Source of the DNA: Rhyacophila brunnea
Taxonomy: Eukaryota > Arthropoda > Insecta > Trichoptera > Rhyacophilidae
Direction of reading: 5' to 3'
Length of the DNA stretch: 64,000 nt
Assembly: GCA_022495005.1 (NCBI GenBank)
Contig: JAGYXB010001100.1
Coordinates: 2,108,001 to 2,172,000 of the forward strand
The notes beneath the pieces are model-generated. The model ran no database searches and was not told the DNA's origin. It saw nothing but the letters and a program-made list of their open reading frames with translations. The position numbers were made by a program, and so were the translations under genes. Positions 31,895 through 43,189 of this stretch are shown piece after piece (position 1 is the stretch's first letter; every line of letters starts with the position of its first letter).

Positions 31895-32516
31895 CAGTGA
31901 CGTCCCTAGACAAAATGCCGCCCCATAGGCAGCGTCAAAATGCCACCCCATTATACAGTATTTTTTATTATCCTTTCATGACTTCAATATCTAAGAAATA
32001 CATAATTAACAAAATATATGAGTACCACAAAATTTAATTTAAATGTCATCTCTACTTCAATAGACAATATTGCGAGTCCACGGTTTCAGATACATTTAAA
32101 AATACACCTGACAACTTTCAAAACTCGCGAATGTCTGGCAAAAATATTTGGATAAATTAATTAGGTACCTAAGTATCTACCTACAATAGACCTACCTATA
32201 ATTTAAATATAATTCGCAAATCTGCACGTGTCATTGCTGGCCATCAAGGAGTGATGTCCAAAGACAACGGAAGTAAACTAGACATCGCGAACCCGATGAA
32301 AAAATACAGTCCTGTTAAACCGTTTATGCTAATTAATAGGTACATTTTGTTTCCAACCAGTGAGCTGATTTTTGTAATGGAAAGATATTTCCGTTATTAC
32401 TATGTTTATGTACCTATTCCTATGTATATTTATTGATTCTCCTCGATTTGCCGCCCTTCGAGTAACTGCCGTCCCCAAGCGATGCTCAATCTGCCTACCC
32501 CCACGGGACGTCACTG
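31895..32516. mobile_element. hAT element, CAGTGACGTCCC family (complete)
   Basis: CAGTGACGTCCCTAGACAAA and ...CCACGGGACGTCACTG termini; AAGCTCAC is duplicated at 31887-31894 and 32517-32524. Inside the ends lie GCCGCCC-type motifs. 622 bp, non-coding. Paralogs: 32778-33342, 45317-45871, and a fragment at 41014-41380. Confidence 0.94.
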
Positions 32517-32777
32517 AAGCTCACTAACGTAAAAAACTGCTGATGCTTCACAACAAAAGTATGGCCTTGTGAATCTTGTGATACGCTCGATTAAGACCGA
32601 GTGTGGTTGCTGTGGAGAGGTCTCTTTTGTCTCATACTTTAGGTAATTTCCTTGGTGATACATAATAATATTCAATGAGACATTGTAGTGTTAAAAGAAT
32701 GCCAAGATTGGTACCAGAGTCCACAACCTGCATTTTGAGTTTGTTACGCGAATGTATTATATTATTAAGTAGGTACC
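32517..32777. other. Spacer between two tandem hAT copies
   Basis: No feature recognised between the elements. Confidence 0.45.
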
Positions 32778-33342
32778 CAGTGACGTCCCTAGACAAAATG
32801 TCGCCCCTAGGCAGCGCCAAAATGCCGCCCCGTTTTTATACAGTATTTTTTATCATCCTTGCATGACTCCAATATCTAATAAATGTGTTGTATAGATTAA
32901 TACATTACTAACAAAATATATAAAATTAAGCGAGTCCATGGTTTCAGATACATTTAAAAATACTCCTGACAACTTTCGAAACTCGCAAGTGACTGGTAAA
33001 AATATTTGTATGTAAAAATGTTAGTATGCACCAACCTATAATTAAAATATAATTCGCAAATCTTCACGAATCATTGCTGGTCATCAATGACGTGACGTCC
33101 AAGTACAACGGAAGTAAACTAGACATCGCAACCCCGATAAAAATACAGTCATGTTAAACCTTTTATGTTAATTAATACATTTTGTTTCCAACCAGTGAGC
33201 TGAACTTTTTAATTGAAAGATATAACTTTAGGTACCTATTTCTATATACTTATACCTAATGATTCTTCTCGATTTGCCACCCTTCGAGTATCTGCCGCCC
33301 CCAAGCGACGCTCAATCTGCCTACCCCCACGGGACGTCACTG
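32778..33342. mobile_element. hAT element, CAGTGACGTCCC family (second copy, same orientation)
   Basis: CAGTGACGTCCCTAGACAAA to GGGACGTCACTG. Flanks TAGGTACC and TAAGGTAG are not a clean duplication. Same orientation as 31895-32516, 261 bp downstream. Confidence 0.88.
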
Positions 33343-33477
33343 TAAGGTAGCTACCTATATGTTATTTTTAAACATTATTTATTGAATAAAAATGTTATTT
33401 AACAAAATAAAATTTAAAAATAATTAAAACAACGGAGACATTTAGTTTTTATCCGATAGTAGGATTGAACTTTCTTT

Positions 33478-33712
33478 CTTTCGACCATGTCCGATCCTAA
33501 TAGGATCATATGGGCCTCCACAGAGTGGAGGTTTGTATTAACAGATTTTGTTTTTACGAGAAATGGATGTCAGTCACTTGCTCAACCTATTAGGTCCATA
33601 CTCTGACTCATACACAAATTGAAAAACAATATGTGTACTTGCCAGACCCAGGATTCGAACCTGGGACACACGACGCTATATTCCGACGCTTAAGCCGCGC
33701 AGCCATCGTGGG
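33478..33712 (-). mobile_element. SINE-B (inverted)
   Basis: TTTCGACCATGTCCGATCC, GATCCTAATAGGATC-like tail, GCCACTTGCTCAACC body, B box complement CCAGGATTCGAACCTGGG, head complement GCCGCGCAGCCATCGTG. Confidence 0.85.
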
Positions 33713-34439
33713 AGTCAAGGATTGAACGCACATCCCATTTTATCTTTATCGAATTAAAACGATAACTAAATCTTTCCTCCAGTATTCCTAACAGGTAAAC
33801 AAATAGTACTTTCTAGTCGTTTTAATCGCAACGTTAACGAATGAAGGTGTATTTTCATAAATATAGGACTTAAAATAACGTTGAGATGCGTGGCACGTGG
33901 CACGTGGCACTACGGTACGTTTGAAAAACAGCTGTTTGCAAAATTCCGCTAAATCGTATGCCACAGTCAAAATGAATCAGTTATAAATATAGACATGTGA
34001 TTTAATTATTATAGAACAGAGATTATAGATTTCAGCCCACGGTACGCGTAACCTAAACACACCTCCAACGAAGAACACGGCTTTCAATACGAAACCTAAA
34101 AAACGCTTGTAATTAGTTTACCTATTGCTTCATATATTAATATGCCTTCTTTTACTGTTTCGTCGACTCCTTCCGGTTTCGTATTGCCAAGCCGTAATTT
34201 ATCATTGGAGTCAATGACGCCATCAAACCATACCGCCCCGCACCACACCCGGCCTTAATCAGGCATATTTTTTATGACTGGGAATGTCTCAGAAGCAGTT
34301 ACCCGACACTGAGGACGCCATACACACAAATGTGCTTTGACTAAATTTACATGACTTTAAGTAAAGAGTGCCCATGGAAGAGATGAGCACGTAGAGGCAA
34401 TATTAAAAAATGTAGTAAGTAACACAAGTTAATACAAAG
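33713..34439. other. Spacer, nothing recognised
   Basis: The short tandem GTGGCACGTGGCACGTGGCA at about 33890-33912 is the only pattern. Confidence 0.4.
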
Positions 34440-34780
34440 CTAACGAACATTCTATGTGAAGAGATCTTCACGTTGGCAGTATGACGCCACAAATTTTCTG
34501 AATGAAACAAAATTGGCCTTTGTGGTGACCAGGTTGGACGGTCTGATGGCCCCCACGGCTGGTTGAACCGACTTAAGCAGTTCTTCCCTTTTCGTACACA
34601 TTTTAGAACATTTCCAGATGTGATTTGCATCATGTATTTCTCCGCCACTTGGACATGTTGAACGGGTAACAAGATCAAGTTCAAAGAGCCTACCAGTGAA
34701 GCCAACATGTCCAGACAAGAATTGACTGGTCTAATGATCTGGAGTCAAAGCGGTTATCTCCATTCGCCATTTTATAATTA
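34440..34780 (-). mobile_element. R1-clade LINE, 3' coding fragment
   Basis: The minus strand reads SGHVGFTGRLFELDLV, STCPSGGEIHDANHIWKCSK, then NLVTTKANFVSFRKFVASY. It aligns block for block with the R1 copy at 9822-10626 (GHGNFAARLHEFGLIV, CTCGHDHQDV / HILWDCP, ATEANFAAFEKFATSY). The C-x-C...H....C knuckle is partly kept. A poly(T) run at 34780 precedes unrelated sequence. Confidence 0.8.
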
Positions 34781-35187
34781 AAAAAAAAAAAAAAATATGT
34801 GTGCCTTCCTTTGGTGGAGGCATCCCTTTGCCTGATCTTTAACGCTGCATCCCATACTATATCAGAAAGTTAAGCAGTGGCAATTTCCGCGTCTACATCG
34901 GTGTAGCTTTTTGGCGACCACATTTGAATGTTACCAATACAGACTACAGCGCCAAATTCTGCTTATCGGTACATCGCAGTAGCCTTTGGCACGAACAATA
35001 ATCGACAATTTTCCAGGCATATAACCGGGAGACCTATTATTGCCAAACCCTACATTTCAGATTGTTGAGAGATATTTCCAAACCCTCAGATAATGCATAA
35101 TACGTATATGATATCTATTATTTAGAAATAAATAATTAATAACAAGTCCATTTTTTAAGACGCAAATACCGTTACGGTAAATGATAG
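34781..35187. other. Spacer, weak 5S-like stretch
   Basis: AGAAAGTTAAGCAG near 34864 recalls part of 5S rRNA, but the rest does not convince. No gene called. Confidence 0.3.
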
Positions 35188-35377
35188 TTTTTTTTTTAGA
35201 ATTATTAATAACCATGTCATTGCTTTTTCGTACAAGGTGGTTGTTAGTAATATTAAACAATCACAAACACCCAGGCTTTGAGAAAAACACATAAATATTG
35301 TGTGTCCTGACCGGGAATCGAACCCAGGAACTCTCGGGTGGAGGGCAAGCGCCTTACGCACTGCAACACGAGAGCCG
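35188..35377 (-). mobile_element. SINE-A (inverted)
   Basis: Poly(T) (35188-35198) is the complement of the A-rich tail. CAATCACAAACACCCAGG body, B box complement CCGGGAATCGAACCC, A-box region complement CGCACTGCAACACGAGAGCC. Confidence 0.88.
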
Positions 35378-35394
35378 AGATTAATAAAACAGTA

Positions 35395-35830
35395 GATTAC
35401 TGCTATGGAAAAGACTCAACTATTGAAAGACTAATTATTATGCTCCAGGCGCGCACACATGGGAGGAGCGATTTCGAGTCCGGACCCCCCCCCCCAGAAA
35501 CGGAAAAAATACAAATTATTTGGGTAAAACGATTGTTACTTCGTTAGGACTTTATGACTGAGGATCGTAGCCAGGATGATGTGGTATGTCTAATAAACAA
35601 GACAACACTAACGATTCTAATAATTATGACTTTAAAAGTCATTCGATCACCACTTGTGGATGCGATAGCTCACAATAAATCGTAGGTTATAAGTTATACC
35701 TGCAGCCCGTGTGTTTATAGCTAGATTTAAAGTGCAGAGTGTCTGGGTATGGGGAATGTATCTGGAAAGTGTGGTATTCCGCGATTGAAGCGACGAGAAG
35801 CTAAGTAGTAGGCTAAGTAAATGTGGAAGT
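35395..35830 (+). repeat. Interspersed repeat L, copy 1 (LINE-like)
   Basis: Shared with 36790-37040 plus 37755-38010: CCCCCAGAAACGGAAAA, TACAAATTATTTGGG, ATGACTGAGGATCGTAGCC, ACCACTTGTGGAT, TACCTGCAG. The class is uncertain; the GACTGAGGATCGT block recalls 3' ends of some insect LINEs. Confidence 0.6.
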
Positions 35831-35852
35831 CAGTGGCACCCGCTAGATTTTC

Positions 35853-36228
35853 TTAAGAGCATACTTCAGTGAAACAGCAAATAATTTTCAGCAAAAGGTG
35901 GGACATAATTTCGCACGCGTTGCCAATCGGAGAGCGATAGTCGACCTGTGAGCACGTCAATTTGTTTTTTGATGGCGTCGAGTAATTAATTCTTAAATCG
36001 TGTAAAGATGACTAAAAAAACGTTACGTATTCTCTCGAAAAACAAAACATGTTATTGAATATATTAGATAGTATTATTACTTAAATAACAATAAACATAA
36101 CATTAAATTGACGCATGTTGAATTTTTATGACAAATTATGTTTTGTTCGTCATGCGTCGTTTGCATAATCTGCGCGTCGCGTAGTCACGATCGTTTTAGA
36201 CCATGCCTCAGCTGAAGTATAGCCTTAA
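35853..36228 (-). mobile_element. P1 piggyBac-like MITE (complete)
   Basis: TTAAGAGCATACTTCAGTG to AGCTGAAGTATAGCCTTAA, TTAA at 35853-35856 and 36225-36228. Best-preserved terminal pair in the window. 376 bp. Confidence 0.92.
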
Positions 36229-36789
36229 CACCGCCCCCTTGAAAATAAATTAAAAAATATTATAAGTAGATATTTTTTTCAAAATGGGCCCCCCCCCCCC
36301 CAAAGCGCCTAGTAATAAAATGAGAGGGGTGGAACTTTGTCACTTTGCCTAGGGAAGTCACTGAGTATGTCGTATGACGTATATTATATTAATATGTATT
36401 TATTAAAAGTCGGTAATAAAAGAATCAAATGAGCATTTGAATTACAAAACTTTGACTATCGCCAGTGAATGAAGTGTGGACTCTTCCAGGGTGCCAAGTA
36501 GTTTTAATATACCTAACGTTAATATGCCCCATCAACCACTGTACAGCGAAATAATATATTGCGTTGCTAGGCAACCGGGCGTTGTAACAAACTATTCACT
36601 ACACGATTTCGCCGTAACGTGTGAATTGTAGTCGAAAGAATACAACTGTGCCTACCTATACCTATACATACAAGAAATTTAATTATCTACATACAAGTGT
36701 ATTCATTAAATTATATATAGTACTTAACTTATTCAAAAATAGCAAACGCAGAAACTTTTAGAATTGTAAATTATGTAGGCAGCTAAATT
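36229..36789. other. Spacer with C-homopolymer, nothing recognised
   Basis: A run of C at about 36287-36300 and TTTGCCTAGGGAAGTCACTG near 36343 hint at a degraded hAT end. Confidence 0.35.
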
Positions 36790-37049
36790 GTGTTTGTATG
36801 CTAATCCATGTGCTCACACAAGGGGGGAGATAGTTCGGTTCCGGAGTCCCCCAGAAACGGAAAAGATACAAATTATTTAGGAAATGGAATATTAATTACT
36901 TCTTCTTAGTCTTCGTGATGTCCTCATGACTGAGGATCGTGACCGGAATAATTTGGTTGTTGAACAGCTTTCTAAATGGGTTGACCCCACTCCTCTAGGT
37001 ATTATACAACATGCAAGGCCTGTGGTACTCATAAATTTGTGTAACTATC

Positions 37050-37750
37050 TGATCATCTATTCTGCTATCGGCCGCTATCGGCGGCTGTCGAGGGTAGTTT
37101 ATCATATTTTTGTATAGAGCTATGTATTATAATTGTTACAGTAAGTTAGCCGTCTAAACATTTTAAACAGTGAAAACTGACTATTTCAGTCAAGAGAGGT
37201 GATGTTAAAACATAGCACTTATTGCAACAATTAACTAACTTATTGTGAAATAATTACAAGATAAAAAGTACTTTTTATACACAACGTTTTTAAATTTTCT
37301 GTTGAATCATATAAACTTCACTTTACTAGCTTAAACGATCAAAAAAAATGTATTTGATAGAAATACTGAATAATGAAATGTCATTCCATATATATTTCCA
37401 TAGTAACGCACGTATATATTATTTATAATACTTTAGTTGCTAGGACCCCGTAGCAACCAATAATGGTATCGAAATAACTTTTCATACAAAACAGAATTAA
37501 CTAAAAATGAATTCAATTCTACTTACGATGGCATTGGCATCGTGTTCTGATATATTCTAAAAGTTTCAAATGTCGAGCTAGTCGGGAAGTTAATTAAAAA
37601 TCAACTGCAAGATTTGTACCGGACAAATAAGAATACGACCTAAGAAAAACGTTGTAAATTATAGGTAAGTAATAAATACTTCAATACAAAAATATGAAAA
37701 ACTACCCTCGATAGTCGCCCATGGCAGTCTTGTGTATAGAATAGATGCGC
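37050..37750. mobile_element. Foldback MITE related to 23037-23394, carrying a TTACAAG element
   Basis: Outer arms share TCGGCCGCTATCGGCGGC / CGATAGTCGCCCATGGCAG and GAGGGTAGTTT / AAACTACCCTC. The right end GTCTTGTGTATAGAATAGAT matches 23348-23367. The TTACAAG element occupies 37254-37657. Confidence 0.65.
37254..37657 (+). mobile_element. TTACAAG-family DNA element (nested)
   Basis: TTACAAGATAAAAAGTACTT to AAAACGTTGTAA; shorter, with small deletions around GTTGCTAGG and CTTACGATGG. Confidence 0.78.
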
Positions 37751-38010
37751 AGAAATATATAATGTTTGTTTTAATATTCCGATGCGGTGTGTTTAAATGG
37801 TTACTAACGATCATAATAATTATTATGATTGTTAAGCTACGCGCACTCGATAACCACTTGTGGATAAGACAGCTCGCAGTATCTCGTAGGTGAAATCATT
37901 ACCTAATTATACCTGCAGGTCAGGTGTTATTGTTAGACTCAAAGTGTGGAGTTTGGGTATGGAGAATGTACCTGCAGAAGTGCGGTATTTCGCGGTTGAA
38001 GCGAAGACCC

Positions 38011-39105
38011 CCACCATCTTCCGCTCTGTTAGGCATAAAGCCCACCAAAGCGGCGCTCGGTGCGCTCTCTACGAAGTAAGCCCTCTCCCACCCGCGCATT
38101 ACCATTCACCTATGTAATAAGGGGCACAAGAAGCACAAAATAATTATTATTATCAGCGTCTCTCATAACAAAGCAATAAAAATATTATTATTAAATTTCT
38201 CGGGGCTTGTAATTAATATTCACGATGACATCATTCTACCAGCGAAATATCGGACACGCAATAACTAAGCAATGAGTTCACTGTTATTAAATAATACCTT
38301 CTCGCCCGTCTATCGACGACGCTTCCAGAAGCGTGATTTTGCTTGCCGTGTTCAATGAATGGACTACGTTGTATTTTAGTTAATTCGTGCCGCTGAGAAG
38401 CCACACAACGGTGAATCATGGGGCGGGCGGGCACAATGCGTCGTCAAATCCAGTGTGCGCTGACGTATTTGATTACGTTGTATTTTCGATGATTTACGCG
38501 CCACTTGTGAAATTTTGCGCGAGTGCCCCACTCGCTGCGTTAAGTGGGTTTTATGCCTTAAAATTATCAAAAAAAATATTATGGAAAATATTTTCGAAAT
38601 GGACCCCACCCAAACTATTGCGCGCCTGTGCTAATCTCATTAAGAAATAATAAGTCACAACCATATCAGGAAATAAAAAAAATTGGATCATACGTAGAAC
38701 AACATCTGGGTAAATACATCGTAGCAAGTGAAAGTCTTGAGTATTATAAATAATTATACATTTACTTTTTAATGTCAATCTTTCGGTTTAATATTTTTAG
38801 TTCCGTCAGTCGCTCCGCTAGTCGACGGCTACGATGGTTAGATAGGGCGCGTCCTTAATATCGAGCCCTGTACTTTCGTTTTCGTTCAGCTGCTGACATT
38901 ATTGTGTAGCTTTATCTGAATTATTACATTCTTTGACAGCCCTGTCAGCGAATTGCTATTTTGCTCCGAATTCCCAGGACTTGTATGAAATTTTCACTGT
39001 TACTGGATCTCGTAGGCGCGATAATTCTCGTAGGTAACTAATTTCATTCGCACACAATATTACCTGCCCAGCAACTTCAGTCATTTGTATCAATGGTTGT
39101 GTCCG
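38011..39105. other. Spacer, nothing recognised
   Basis: Several short frames (38231-38778) overlap on both strands and show no motif. Confidence 0.4.
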
Positions 39106-39520
39106 GAAACTTGTACGTATGCAGTTCGCCGTGTCACGCTTCACCGTGAAATGTTGTATCGGAAATATATAGCCGTATATTAAAGACCTTCCAACCTCTC
39201 TGGATCGTATAGTACTGACATACTTCAATCTTCATGTCTAAATAAAACACGGTTCTTGTCGGTTTACACTTTACAGGAAGACAGTAGCAAACAAATTTTG
39301 AAAATACCCGATATACTGGATTATTTGTTAGGTTAGATTAGGTTTTCATTCTTGAATTCATGAATTTTGCTAAAATCAGTTATGAAAATTGAATTAATGT
39401 TCATATTGAATCTAATAAAATTGGAGACCGTATAGTAATATGGTTATCTCTTTCCGATAAGAAAGCTCACGCCGATCTCTGCCACGGTGAAATGTTTTAC
39501 GTACAATTTACATAATATTG
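39106..39520. mobile_element. Foldback MITE, family F (decayed copy 2)
   Basis: ACTTGTACGTATGCAGTTCG with TCACCGTGAAATG at the left and GCCACGGTGAAATGTTTTAC at the right echo the arms at 17092-17440. The middle block TTGAATCTAATAAAATTGGA recurs at about 54850. Confidence 0.5.
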
Positions 39521-39754
39521 TAACCATAGAGCGGCATGCACAATCTAAGATTTCGGTCCTAAGGATAAGTCGCCGAAAAGGATGACTAGACTATACTGAG
39601 TATAGAGTTAAGGAATCCTTAACCATGGACAACTTTTGTTATGAACACGTCTCTTTCCGTATTACCATTTTACTACTGACAGCTGCTGTCAAAATAAATT
39701 CGCGTGCTATAAAACAGTCCATACACTCATATTCATTTAACGATTTATCTCAAT

Positions 39755-39928
39755 ATGGATATTGATAGTGTTAATTCGTTTGGCATGTACTTGCAGAATA
39801 TTATTTTACTTGTATACGCCAGCCCGCAGAAATACAAGATGCCGGATGATAAAATGACACTTGACGCTAGAGTTACCATGTTAAAAAAAATATCTTGCGG
39901 TGCCTGTGGAATCACGTATAATGAATGA
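39755..39928 (+). CDS. Hypothetical small ORF, 57 codons, CxxC motif
   Basis: Starts at ATG 39755 (MDIDSVNSFGMYLQNIILL...) and ends TGA 39926-39928. The C-terminus has a CGACG pair (C-x-x-C) that could be half of a zinc ribbon. GCTATAAAACAG, a TATA-like box, lies about 50 bp upstream. It shows no similarity to the repeat families in the window. No homolog recognised; could be a remnant exon or chance. Confidence 0.25.
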   Translation: MDIDSVNSFGMYLQNIILLVYASPQKYKMPDDKMTLDARVTMLKKISCGACGITYNE

Positions 39929-40191
39929 CTTATAACGGAAACATAAGAGTATTGTAATTAAATATTAATATGTATTTATAGTTATTGCATTTATAAAATG
40001 CAGTTGTCATATTTTTGTCATCGTTTAACAATTATAAAATAATTTACCTAAACTATAGGAAAGAGAATTTTTAAATATGGTATTATTTTCAATAGAAATG
40101 ATCTTAACTAAGGACAATGTTTCTGCATAGTGTTTTCTGCTAAGGAAATTTTAGTTATGACAAATGTTTCTGCATTCCGCTCATAGAAAAT

Positions 40192-40386
40192 ATGAAAAGC
40201 TCCGTCTATCTCTTATTCAACATCTTTGATCGCCACATACTGAAAAACTATAAATCATTATTCAATTTTAAGTATGGCATTTTGATTACGTGCTGTAACA
40301 TTCGTACGAAGTTAATATTTTTTGGCTGGAATCCAATTATGTTAGAAGATATTCAAAGTGCGATCGATAATTTCATACGAGTGTAA
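40192..40386 (+). CDS. Hypothetical small ORF, 64 codons
   Basis: ATG at 40192 (MKSSVYLLFNIFDRHILKNY...) to TAA at 40384-40386. It is moderately hydrophobic and its C-terminus WNPIMLEDIQSAIDNFIRV looks amphipathic. It lies 263 bp after the preceding small ORF on the same strand in an otherwise repeat-poor stretch. Family unknown. Confidence 0.25.
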   Translation: MKSSVYLLFNIFDRHILKNYKSLFNFKYGILITCCNIRTKLIFFGWNPIMLEDIQSAIDNFIRV

Positions 40387-40577
40387 AAGCTATAAATACA
40401 TTAATGTCGATTAGGTCATGTTTGTTTAGAATAATTCTTCAGCTGAAATGATACATTGGTATTTAAAGAATTTCATATTTTCAATGAAATAATTATGTTG
40501 TCAACATGGGTACACACGTGAGTTGTATTTATATGGTGGCTGATAGTAATTTGATTTTAATGAATGGGCCAGTTGAC

Positions 40578-40719
40578 CAGGGCTTGAAATGGACCGGAGC
40601 GCACCGGAGCGCCATTCCTGTTCGTGAAATCGGAAAATTATCGCTCCGTCTCGTGGATAAATTAATTTAACTGTCTGAGCTAGATATATAGGCCATAATA
40701 GAAAATCTAACACACTTAA
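40578..40719. mobile_element. GCTCGAAATG-family MITE fragment
   Basis: CAGGGCTTGAAATGGACCGG through AAAATCTAACACACTTA matches the left 140 bp of 8319-8555, then joins a TTACAAG fragment. Confidence 0.75.
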
Positions 40720-41012
40720 TACAACGTTTTTCTTAGATCGTATTCTTATTTGTCCGGTGGTTCTTGCAATCGATTTTTAACTAACTAACTAACGAAACTT
40801 TCAGAATATATCAGAACACGATGCCAATGCATTTTTTTAATACTTTTAGCCATCTTTAAGTAGAATTGAATTCATTTTCAGTTAATTCTGTTTTGTATAA
40901 AAAGTTATTTCGATACCATTATTGGTTGCTAGGGGTCTGGGGTCCTAGCAACTAAATTATTAATATATACGTGCGTTACTATGGAAATCAATATTAAATT
41001 TCAGTATTATTT
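40720..41012 (-). mobile_element. TTACAAG-family element fragment
   Basis: ATACAACGTTTTTCTTAGAT to ...AATTTCAGTATTATTTC; truncated at the inner hairpin. Confidence 0.72.
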
Positions 41013-41013
41013 C

Positions 41014-41380
41014 AAAACTTCGAAACAAAATGTATTAATTAACATAAAAGGTTTAACAGGCCTGATTTTTTGTCGGGTTCGCGATGTCTAGCTTACTTCC
41101 ATTGTCATTAGACGTGACATCCTTGAGGACTAGCAATGACACGTGCATATTTGCGAATTAGAGGTAGTTACACACTGACCTAATTAATTTATCAAAATAT
41201 TTTTGCCAGTCATTCGCGAGTTTTGAAAGTTGTCAGGTGTATATTTAAATGTATCTAAAACCGTGGACACGCAATATTGTCTATTGAAGTATAGCATTTA
41301 AATTAGATTTAGTGGTAAGTATATATTTTCTTAGTAATGTATCCATACAACACATTTCTTAGATATTGGAGTCATGAAAC
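41014..41380 (-). mobile_element. CAGTGACGTCCC-family hAT fragment
   Basis: GTATTAATTAACATAAAAGG, GTCGGGTTCGCGATGTCTAG and CGCGAGTTTTGAAAGTTGTC match the inside of 45317-45871. Both termini are absent. Confidence 0.75.
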
Positions 41381-42067
41381 GCGCGTGTTTGAACATGTAT
41401 ATATACCGTTAACATAATTTTACTCCTTACTTCAATTATAGTTTGTCAATTTATGGCTACGGCCGTATGTTGTAGCTTAACCACTGGGGAATGACAAAAG
41501 AAATGGCGTATTTCAAAAAACACTACCTTATTCTTAGGTCAATAATTATTATAAAGCAATCATTATTCATAAGATGTTTATCACACGTGAATGGTCAAAG
41601 ACATAGCTTATAATAAGTATCTTTAGAATCATCTTCAAATGTGTTAATCTTGCCGATTTTTTGAATAATAAAATGCTTAATTCTTGTCAAATTTGGGATC
41701 ACAGAGATTATCAATATAATTTTTTTATCGTGAATATTTTACAAAAATTATCTCGTAATAAATTATACTAATGGTTTCATAAATGCGTTTAAAAATTAAT
41801 AAACGTAAAAAATCTTAACACCACTACACATTTATGTACTGAAATATGACTATTATATTCTAAAACATTAGAGCGAGAGGTTTAAAAGAATACTATTTTA
41901 TGTAATAAAAATACTTTATGCAGTCATCAAATGTTTAAAATAAATATAAAGGATAAAAAGGCTTCAAAATTATATAAATAGATTATCTACAACGTTTAAG
42001 GAATGTCCATAATTATGCTTTGAAAATCCAATAAAAGTTCCATTTTGACCTACGCTGAGCATGTCCA
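41380..42067 (-). mobile_element. P2 family, right arm only
   Basis: Starts at the palindrome centre (CGCGCGTGTTTGAACATGTA) and follows the right arm of 49301-50698 to TACGCTGAGCATGTCCACCC. No left arm. Confidence 0.82.
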
Positions 42068-42269
42068 CCCTTCAGTTAAAAAGGAACGACAGTCAGTTTA
42101 TTTAATTTACAATATTATTTTCATATAAATAATCTGGAGTTTTCTTATATTTTCCCGTTGTACAGCGATAGTAGTTTCCACATATTTTTTGGTAATTGAA
42201 CGAATAATATCATATAATCAATAATAATAGTTACAAGTTACAATTGCAATTAAACGTAGCTTTTTGACT
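42068..42269. other. AT-rich spacer
   Basis: Nothing recognised. Confidence 0.4.
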
Positions 42270-42515
42270 ATAAATGCTACTATATTTGTGCTGATTCTCT
42301 TCTTCTTCTCAGAAGTGATCTTCGCTCTATTGTCTGGTGCCGGAACAGTTCGTTTGGGCTGCACTCGTACCGGGGAATACTGTACTTTTATCCTGTCATA
42401 ATGTGCCGAGGTACTATAGTTTTCTGATTTGATACTATGCAGAACGTATCTGTCTTTTCCTGTTCATTTCACGATGCCAACATTTGTATCAATTGTTTTG
42501 ACTGAGTTTAAAAAA
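42270..42515 (-). pseudogene. Possible LTR-retrotransposon pol C-terminus (weak)
   Basis: The minus strand reads TIDTNVGIVK, stop, TGKDRYVLHSIKSENYSTSA, then HYDRIKVQYSPVRVQPKR and PAPDNRAKITSEKKKRIS. The 'GKDRY.V' pattern followed by a basic tail resembles the region after integrase in Gypsy-type pol. No LTR or upstream domain was seen. Confidence 0.3.
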
Positions 42516-42943
42516 AAAATATTACTTATAAGTAAAAGTTCAATAATTAATCCTTCGCCATTGAGTAGGTGTGGGTTATTATAATATACCGTATGTTCAT
42601 ATTTATGTTTTCGTGGAATAAAAAAAAATCTTTATACATATAAACTCATTTGCTTTGTATGGAAAATATAAGGCACCGACATTTTATTTTCATTTAAGAA
42701 GGCATGCAATTTCATGCATGACTTCTGGTACCTACCTATTCTAATATGAAAATACCTGCGATTAAAAAAACTTGGGCTATGTACGAACAAAATGTAGTGT
42801 AATTCCAAACAGAAGAGTAAGTCATATCTGTCTAAATGGCAGTATATCGAACAGGTGTGAGACGTAGTTAAAAGTTAGTATCAGTTAACTACAAAGGGAG
42901 TCGTAAAATTAAAAGTAATTTTGATTTTACGATACTATTATTT
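42516..42943. other. AT-rich spacer, nothing recognised
   Basis: No signal. Confidence 0.4.
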
Positions 42944-43173
42944 CACGGTGGCCGCGCGGCTTAAGCGTTGGACTATAACGCTGTGGGTTCCAGGTTCGAA
43001 TCCTGGGTCGTGCGAGTACACATATTGTTTTTCAGTTTTTGGGTGTCAGCGTATTGACCTAATAGGTAGAGCAAGTGGCTGAGATCCATTTCTCGTAAAA
43101 AACAAAATCTGTCAATACAAACCTCTACTCTGTGGAGGCCCATATTATCCTATTATGATCGGATATGGTCGAA
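42944..43173 (+). mobile_element. SINE-B
   Basis: CACGGTGGCCGCGCGGCTTA head, B box AGGTTCGAATCCTGGG, body through CTCTGTGGAGGCCCATATTA and tail GATCGGATATGGTCGAAAG. Confidence 0.88.
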
Positions 43174-43189
43174 AGAAGAATTATTTCAT

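Larger units (their letters stand above)
36790..38010 (+). repeat. Interspersed repeat L, copy 2, split by a foldback MITE
   Basis: Left part 36790-37040 (CCCCCAGAAACGGAAAAG, ATGACTGAGGATCGTGACCG); right part about 37755-38010 (ACCACTTGTGGATAAGA, TTATACCTGCAGGTCAG, GCGGTATTTCGCGGTTGAAG). Copy 1 carries the same blocks without the insertion. Confidence 0.6.

Noticed and set aside
34800..34930. 5S rRNA-derived sequence
   Set aside because: Only AGTTAAGCAG and a vague GCGTCTACATCGGTG resemblance; the internal control region is not convincing.
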